From: Craterostigma plantagineum
Taxonomy: Eukaryota; Streptophyta; Magnoliopsida; Lamiales; Linderniaceae
Length of the DNA: 64,000 nt
Assembly: GCA_027422505.1 (NCBI GenBank)
Contig: JAPQWV010000359.1
Location: 496,001 to 560,000 of the forward strand
Direction of reading: 5' to 3'
A program made the position numbers and the translations under genes. A model generated the notes under the pieces. That model did not search any database, was not told where the DNA came from, and was given only the letters and a program-made list of their open reading frames with translations. Below, piece by piece: positions 56,437 to 64,000 of this stretch; position 1 is the stretch's first letter; every line of letters starts with the position of its first letter.

Positions 56437-57069
56437 AGTGGGTGTCTTTCTTCCTAGATTATTTCCATTTGACAACTGAGTTCTGTATGTGTAAGCTTCT
56501 CTTCTGTAATTTATGCATGGCGACTGACTGTACTGAAATACAGCGAGCTGTTTGTACAAATGTAATAGGCATGAAGAAAGCGAGATTTTTCAGACATACT
56601 AAGTTTTCCATTGTAGAAAAATCAAGTGAAATAAATGTTAGGTGCCTTACTTGTCTCAGCATATTAGGCTGCACTGATTAAAGCTCAATCACAAACACTT
56701 TAATTCACCTGTCAAGTAATAATGCTTTGTAATTTCGGAGAATGATTGGCAGTGAGTATGGCTAATGCATTGTAATTACTAATTATGATGGTGATTATGC
56801 ATAATTATGATTATTGGAAGGTACGTTCATCATAGCCAAGCAAGCTCTTTTTACAAAGCTGTTCGAGAGAATTCAGCCAACGAAACCTTAACTTGAAACA
56901 TTACAACGTTTTGGAATTTCCAACACTTGCAGAATAACTTAATAACCTAATCCAAGTAGTCCTTGAAGACGAGCAACATAGCACAGAACAATGAAAATAA
57001 AACTACAGAAACAATAAAATTCACATTGATCAACCAATCAAATCCAGCCTTCGATTGAACTGAAAAAAC
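56437..57069. other. Convergent 3' region between trihelix-kinase and PXC1
   Basis: Holds the two 3' UTRs facing each other. AT-rich; no other feature is seen. Confidence 0.6.
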
Positions 57070-59220
57070 TCAAAATGCATCCTCAGTAGTCGCAAGAGAA
57101 GGAGAAAGCGAGTTTCTCGACTCATCGCAGTCCTCGGCATAAGGTGACTGGTCGACCCTAATCTCTTCGATCATCTTCACCACGTCAGCCATGGAAGGCC
57201 TTTTCTCCGGCGAGGGGACAACACAAGCCATGGCAACATGTAAGGTTGAGACAAGCTCCTCTTCGATGTTCTTATACCTCAGCAGTTCTTGATCGAAGAC
57301 CTCCGCCGTCCACTCATCCCTCACAACAGATCGAACCCATTTAGGCAAATCCATGCCCATCAACTCATCCTCACAGTCATCATCATCATCATCATCTTCT
57401 TCATCTCTCTTACCACGTCTTTTCGGGGAGGGATAGCGCGAGGGAGATCGACCAGTAATAACTTCAAGAAGCACAATCCCAAAGCTGTAGACATCAGCCT
57501 TTTGAGACAGCCTCTTCGTCTCGCCTTGTTCTGGCGCTTTGTAGCCTCCCAAACGAGCTATTGCATGGGCCAGGTTTAAGAGCAAGGAAAGCCCGAAATC
57601 TGAAATGCAGGCTATTCCATTCTTGTCGAGCAAAATGTTGGACGATTTTATGTTGCCGTGTGGAATCCTCGAAGATTCGTACTCTTTGTGGATTCTTGCG
57701 AGCCCTCGAGCTGCACCGAGGATCAATCCCATCCTCGTCGTCCAATCTAATGGGATCCTCCCTGGCCCTCTGTTTCCTTTTGGGATTCAAGAAAAAACAT
57801 CAAAGTTTGAACCTTTAGTCAAGAATCAGACAGAAAAGTTAGTCCCAAAAACTGATGTAATGTACGTACCATGAAGAAGTGAGTGCAGGCTTCCATTAGG
57901 GAGGTAGTCATAGACGAGCAATTTCTCTTCCCTAGCGTAGTAATAAGCTCTGAATCTGACCACATTAGGGTGCCTAAGCTTCCCAATCACATCCATGTAC
58001 TGTTCGAACTCCTTCCTAGCGCAAGGGTTTGCGTCTTTAAGCCTCTTGACAGCCACGGTGGCGCCGTCGTCAAGAACCGCCTTGTAAACGGTTCCCAGGC
58101 TGCCTTTTCCGAGCATTTCTGCAGAAGCCCTCAACAGATCTTCGAGCTCGAACTGCTTCTTTCGATCGAAGAACACAAGCTTGCTCTTATCAGTTGCGTT
58201 CGTCGCATCGCTGTCTCCCCCATTTGCGCCGTTGGCGTAGACTCGCCTCTCGCTAGAACAGCTGCTTCTCCTCTTATTACCAACTTCGCTGCCCATTAAC
58301 GAATTCGTGTCCCTTGAGTACTTTCCGCAGTAATAAGCCAAGGCGAAGGAGGCAATCACAAGAACTAAGACGGAGTTCGCCACCACTAGGGCAACTATGG
58401 CTCCATTGCTGAGCTTCTTATGATGCTTGTTGTTTGTTGGCCCTTCGATCGACGCGGTTGAAGTTGAAGGCAGAGAACTAGGGTTTGACGGCACAGTCTG
58501 AGAAGAAGACGATGACGAACTGTTAGTGAACGAACATTTAGGTAAAAGGTTGTCTTCCTCCCCACACAGCCCTTCGTTGCCCAGAAAACTGCTCTCGCCA
58601 AACCTCGACAACAACCCCTTTGGCATCTTACCGTAAAGCTCATTGTTCGATAAGTTCAAACCCTTGAGCTGTGGCATGGAGGCAAGAGAGCTCGGAACAG
58701 TGCCTGAGAGTTCGTTGTTCCCTAAGTCGAGGCTGATCAATCGAGATAGATTCGCTAACCCATCAGGGATTGAGCCCTGCAAATTGTTATTGGACAAGTC
58801 CAGGCGTAGAAGGCGGCGAAGGGAAGGCAATTCTCGAGGAATCTCGCCAGAGAAATCATTGTCGGCGAGGTAGATGTGCTTCAAGTTACGGCACTGTGTG
58901 ACGGTTGTCAGCGTGCCGTTCAGGCGATTCCCACTGAGATCGATGAAGCGAAGCTGGTCGAGGGTGGACAAGGCGTCGATGGGTCCTCGGAGGTTGCGCC
59001 GGGGAAGTGAGATCGACGTCACGCGGTGGTTGTTGGTGGAGCATCTTATGCCGTACCATTTACATGGAGTTGCAGCGGTGGTCCAGATGGCCGCGAGCGT
59101 GCCGTGGAGGTCGGTTTGCGATCGGAAGAGGGAGAGGACCTCCGCGTCGTCGTCGGCGGCGGCGGTGGAGAGGAGTGAAGCGGCTGAGATGAGGAGGAAA
59201 GTGAGGATTTTGAGGTCCAT
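57070..59220 (-). CDS. PXC1: LRR receptor-like kinase, PXC1 type
   Basis: Two exons, 57870-59220 and 57070-57776 (intron 57777-57869), 685 residues. Signal peptide; N-terminal LRR cap ([20 protein letters not shown]); about five LRRs with NNELSG-type units; a Ser-rich stalk; one membrane span ([25 protein letters not shown]); and a kinase domain. The family signature [25 protein letters not shown], given here only as its ends [10 protein letters not shown] and [11 protein letters not shown], and the Lys motif [12 protein letters not shown] match PXC1 (At2g36570), which promotes secondary wall formation in vascular tissue. The catalytic loop reads HGNIKSSN instead of HRDLKxxN, while DFGLS is kept, so it is probably an atypical or weak kinase, as is common in LRR subfamily III. 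An acidic insert ([14 protein letters not shown]) sits in the C-lobe. The intron after LLHG is conserved in this subfamily. Confidence 0.93.
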
Positions 59221-60551
59221 TTTGATGATGGCTGTGTAATTAAGCGGGAAGTTGCATGCGGCTGGCTACTATGGTATTATTATATGATGAAAGTGATAGA
59301 GTAGAAAAGAAAAATAGTTTTTTTATTTATACAGTGAGATTTGAAAAATCTTTAATCATATAAGAAGAAATCATGCACGCTACTCATGGAAAAAAGCGGG
59401 CTCTGTTTAATGATGTCCACCCTTTCGTTTCTCCTTTTTCACGAAATTTTATTTATTTATTTGACAGAAAAAATAACAATGGTGAGAGGATGAAATGATT
59501 GTGAGACATGAACAAGAGCTTTGCTATTGTTGTTCGAATGATTGCTGTTTTCCACTTCCAACGGAATTAGTAACAGAATATTATGATTGGAAAGCTTGAT
59601 ATAGGAAATTTAAATAAAAAGAAATCGTAGATCGAAACCATTGTTTACTTGGTATGGTTACATACATGTACATTTCAATTGCAATCTTCATCACATTCAC
59701 ATCCACTATGCTACATAGATGGAGAAATGATAATAACCCATATTTTTAGTTAATATAAGATTCTTACAATCAGTGAAGGCTACATACATGTACATGGTAA
59801 TGCTATAACATGACGACCCTCTACTACTACTCTACTGCAAGTCGTATTTCCGGATGTTAGTTGGGGTGTTTTATCTTTTTCTTTTGCTACATTATTTAGT
59901 ACTTTCAGGAAAAATAAGATCGAAGAAAAAGGAAAAGCGATTTACTTTAAGTGAGAAAGAAGCAAAGCTGCGTTGCCAAATCCTATAAGCCTCTCACTTT
60001 ATACAGTCAACACAACACAAAGGACAATGGAATAGACAAGTGAATGCAATCACCTCAATGTAAACCGACAATCCCTCAACGTAGATAGAGAAAACCTTCT
60101 CAAGCAACTCAATAATATACATACGTAAATATTGTAAGAACATGAATGTGTGTTTGGTGTAACACAGCAATAACAAAGACAAACAGTTGAAGTGCAATAG
60201 TTAAAAAAAGTTGTTGCGTAATTGGATTACAGCTTTGCCTATGTAGCTGAAAGTCAATGTTAATGATAACTAACTAAAGAGAATCAAAGGCGGGATTGAC
60301 GTTCAAACATATGTCAAGTCAATGAATAATGCATTGTTTTAATATACATGAGTTCATATATGGCATCACCCATCATTATCTTAGGTTAAAATAGAATGAT
60401 GGTCTATGGACTAACCTTAATGACAGGTCTGTCGAGGCTCGACTCGCAGAGCATAAGCTCAGAGAACATGGCAGAAACTACAATAACTTCATCATTTGGT
60501 TGGTAATTACGACTCAATTTGCAGTTAGAAGATCCTCTGATATTACCTCCG
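59221..60551. other. Intergenic between PXC1 and KDTA
   Basis: AT-rich 1.3 kb that should contain the PXC1 promoter (right of 59221) and the KDTA 3' UTR. Two CATACATGTACAT repeats occur near 59660 and 59784. No coding segment is supported. Confidence 0.55.
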
Positions 60552-63500
60552 TCATTGATGCTCGATGGATTTCTTGAATATGCAGGCGTGCAAAATCTCC
60601 CATGTCCTTTCAATAACTCCACTAGATAAAGCACCGTATGCTTCCTTCGCGGCCATGCGTCTTTGTTCTAGAACTGTGGCATCGTCAAAGAGCTCGCTAA
60701 GGACTTGTTCGAGCTTTTCGCATGATACCTATGTAGTAAGGAAAGTCCAAACATTATTAAACAATAAGGAATGTGATACAAGCTTTTTACCTTCTGACCT
60801 GATAATGTTTCCTCACTATAGCATTAACGCCATACTTAATGTTGGATTTAATGACAAAATGTTCCACAAGTGGTTCGTGTAAGCAATTACGGGCGTTCTT
60901 CATACCTGCTGAACTGAAAGCGGATTTATTCGTTGCATTGCTGTGACCATGTGCGAGAAATGGCCAACGTGATGACCTGAGAAAGAGGGACAAATGAATA
61001 TTGCGATTATGAATTCTTCGGAAAAGAGAAATAAAAAAAACGATGCAAGAATTTCATGGAAAAGACCTGTCAAAACAGCACAACCAGCAGCTGCAGCTTC
61101 TGATATATTGTGGCCTGTTGATCCTAAAGTGAAAGAACCTCCTATTACAGCTATTGGCATCAAATGGTAGAAGTATCTTAGTTCACCTGCCAAGAGAAAA
61201 AAAATCGCATATGCTTCCCCGAAGTCTCCTCGTGCTAGCCGAACAAACTTATCTATTTCGATTTAATAAATTATATGAATGCTCAAGAAACCACCTAAAG
61301 TGTCTACTATATAAATGCTGTTTTCGGGCGTCAGATGATCCACATGAGACCGCAGTGTTACAGATACGCCTTCCTCCCTTAATTTCTGAAATATTCAAGC
61401 AGAAGCATGTAAAATGTTCATACTGATGATCTCTAGCCGCACTCTCGTACAAAAAACGTAAAAAAAAATATATTAAAAAAATTATTATTACACGAATTAT
61501 GTCAATGAGGCATAGTTTTTATCTAACCAGGTCAATATTCAATAGTAGAAAACGAAAACGAAAAGCATACCATAGCGATATCTACGGCGTTTTTTGGTTT
61601 CCTTGGCACAAGAACTGTCACTACATCATCATATTTTTGCTTTAGCAAGATGTGAGCTCTTGTGAAGACTGCATGAAAGCCAACAAGCAGGCAATTAGAG
61701 AGAGGCGTAGGTTTCTGAGAGTGCTGCCAAGGTGGCATATTTTATCTCGTGCTCACAAGAATATCCTTTGCTACATGCCCTCAAATCCAAATTCAAACAG
61801 AAAGGATAAAGATCAAAATTATACATATTATCCAAAGAAAATATTCTAAAATTCTCATTTTCAAGTAAAAGAGTGCTTTTGCCTACATTCGACTATAAGA
61901 GACATCTTCATTCAGTTTAAGGGAAACATCATAGAAAATCAAGATTGCCTTGTTAGCAAATCCAAGCAGCTATAACTCCACGAGTCATACTTACTTTCCA
62001 CTTCCTCCTTATGAATTGAGGAAGCCATCCACACTTTTCTATGCAAAAATTGATCGCGAAGCTCTGCCACACTTCTAAGATATTCTTCAGTAATGTTGAA
62101 ATTCTGAATTGCTGAAAAGAGGCCAAAGAAAATTTGTTACCAGATGACTAAAATGTATTGATAGAGAAAGAAGTTGGTGAACACAGGTAGAATGTTAACT
62201 CAAGCCAAACTATTTATTTTCCAAGTTTAAGTTTTCCAACTTTATTTCCATAATCGTAAAGCATAAACAATCATACCATACTTGAGGTCTCCAGCATAGT
62301 TTATTATAAATGGTGGGGCTTGCAACAGCTGAAATAGAATTCCCTGGGATGTGCTCTGCCATTACATTGATAAGATGCAACCAACATAAACATAAAATGT
62401 CGGACAAAGTAAGGGACTATTATATAAATCGCAAATGCATACCAAGGGGAGTATCAACGAAAATTTTGATAGCATAAGTGTGATTAATGGAAGAACTAGC
62501 GGGTGTGACCAATTATTGAAGGATTTTGGTGACATTCTTCCATTGATAAGTATCAATGTGATCTGCATGGAACATATACGTGTGAACACAAGATAAATAG
62601 GTATGTTTCTTACATGAAGTGTCCTTACAGATGAATGATTTGCACCTTTACAAAACAAGGAAATGAGTGCTCACAAATGTTTTTGCTAGCAATAGTGGAA
62701 TTCGTTAACAAAGGGTGTACATAGTCATCTAGAAGGTGAACGAGGTTCATTTCGTCTAAGACATTTGACAGATGAGGACGAAATATATGCATATAGATAA
62801 AGTGGTATAGCTTATGCCTTACACCATGCCTTGCAGCACCCATTATGAGATTTGGCCACAATTCACTTTCTATCAATATGATTGCACTGGGCCTCCAATA
62901 TTGAAGGAAAACATCCATGCTACATGGGATATCAAGTGGAGCAAACTGGAATAAGAAACATTAATCAACAGGTGTACGTTATTTAAAAGGAGATAAAGAA
63001 ATTATAACTTTCGAAGGAAGTAGATGTATTCGGCATAAAAAACAGAAACTTCCATATTTTTAAGCTCTTACAGACTATTATAAGTAAGCCATGTGTTACT
63101 GAAATAATGACAAAACATTCACTACTTGGCAACTGGCATACAAAACTGATAGAAGAAACAGAATACCTGGTATATAACATTACTTGGAAGTTTGTTCTTT
63201 ATCACTTCGCTGCATAACATATAGAAAGAAACGATGTTAAAAGTGAAAAAGGACAAGTTTTGTCACATGTTGACCAGAAAATGAAATAATCTAGGATTGG
63301 TCGGCGATTGCTCTTACAATGCCGAGGTGGTCGTAGTGGTCATCAAGACAATCACATCTGGCCTTCTCTCCAAACAACACTTGATAACTGGAATCGCCGC
63401 CAAACCTTCACCTGTTGATCAACACCACCCATCATTCAAAGAACAGCCATGTCAAAAAAAATTAAAAACATCGCATATTTAAAAGGAACGATGGAGTGAA

Positions 63501-63721
63501 ACTAGAGCAGAGAGAATAAGCAAGTGATTACCCAATGACACGGCATGAAACCAAATGAGATGGCCGTCAGGGCGGCGAGAGGAAGCGCAGCCGAGGCGTT
63601 CGCGCCACCGCGTAGGGTGTTCGCGGCCGCGAAATCTACGCCACCTGAGATGAAGGCGTACCAACGGCGTTAGACTGTAAGTTAGGGCTCTGTAGATTTT
63701 GTAAACTATTTCACCGCTCAT
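60552..63721 (-). CDS. KDTA: 3-deoxy-D-manno-octulosonate (Kdo) transferase, KDTA
   Basis: Twelve deduced exons on the minus strand: 63532-63721, 63318-63411, 63167-63209, 62823-62945, 62443-62562, 62277-62355, 61995-62111, 61571-61668, 61295-61385, 61067-61186, 60906-60976, 60552-60728; 440 residues, GT-AG throughout, frame exact. This is a GT30 enzyme like bacterial WaaA/KdtA. The N-domain has WFHAVSLGE with the catalytic Glu spanning exon 1/2, then RRPDVIVLMTTTT, ILIESELWPNLI and NGRMSPKSF. The C-domain has TVLVPRKPK, GGSFTLGSTGHNISEAAAAGCAVLTG and GHFSHMV. In plants KDTA is mitochondrial and transfers Kdo to a lipid-A-like acceptor; Arabidopsis At5g03770 is the known example. The first residues (MSGEIVYKIYRALTYSL) form an amphipathic/hydrophobic N-terminus as in homologs. 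No break is seen. Confidence 0.92.
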
Positions 63722-64000
63722 GCTCGCCTTGAACTCTTTCTCCTCCTCCCTCTTCAGCTAATCTCGTCCTCCCTCTTTCAGCTAAAAGACTCAAGTTTCG
63801 AGCCTTTAAAAGAACCAGCAACAATTATCATTTCTTATATGCTTTCTTTCATAAAAACCTAAGCTTTCGTATTTCCCCTAAGACGTAACCTTATTTTTTC
63901 CAATGGGATTTCTTTTTATTGTCGCAAGACTTGGTCAAACTTTTCTTTCACTATTATCTTTTGACAGTGAATTATGAACTCTGGCGATTTGTTAGATGAA

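Overview
The window is nuclear DNA of a flowering plant. It has multi-exon genes with short AT-rich GT-AG introns, plant-only families (UGT glucosyltransferases, RLT homeobox-DDT, PLATZ, GT47 exostosin, LEA, PXC1 kinase), Ty1/copia and Athila-like retrotransposons, Stowaway and hAT MITEs, and microsatellites. Gene content and codon use fit a eudicot; an asterid such as Lamiales is my impression only.

Layout. 0.2-1.6 kb: a UGT79-type glycosyltransferase (minus). 2.2-9.8 kb: a Stowaway MITE, then a hAT-type MITE split by a young Athila-like element that kept a gag-protease relic and lost pol. 10.8-17.6 kb: a 20-exon RLT-type homeobox-DDT gene (ISWI partner). 18.5-26.6 kb: a tandem pair of UGT73 genes; the first is intact and the second is cut by a copia element with identical LTRs. 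26.7-38.1 kb: a PLATZ zinc-binding gene (minus) hit by three transposons. These are a TRIM/copia chimera in its last exon, a copia element a few bases upstream of its likely start codon, and a hAT MITE next to its TATA box. 39.0-41.3 kb: an A1 aspartic protease with a one-base break at one splice junction, followed by a 30-bp minisatellite. 42.7-44.1 kb: a GDSL esterase/lipase. 44.2-46.1 kb: a GT47 exostosin (minus). 47.0-49.2 kb: an LEA gene with ABRE motifs and a probable GC-AG intron. 50.4-53.5 kb: a TauE/SafE transporter with a GC-AG intron and a solo LTR in another intron. 54.4-56.4 kb: a trihelix/UMP-kinase-like fusion. 57.1-59.2 kb: a PXC1-type LRR receptor kinase (minus). 60.6-63.7 kb: KDTA, a Kdo transferase (minus).

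The genes do not form one pathway. The main story is recent transposon activity. Three copia-type insertions with LTR pairs I read as identical, plus an Athila-like element with LTRs about 99.8% identical, lie in 35 kb. They have broken one UGT73 copy, restructured the PLATZ gene and produced a chimeric TRIM/copia element. Exon structures were deduced by eye from splice signals, frame continuity and family knowledge; no alignments or transcripts were available.
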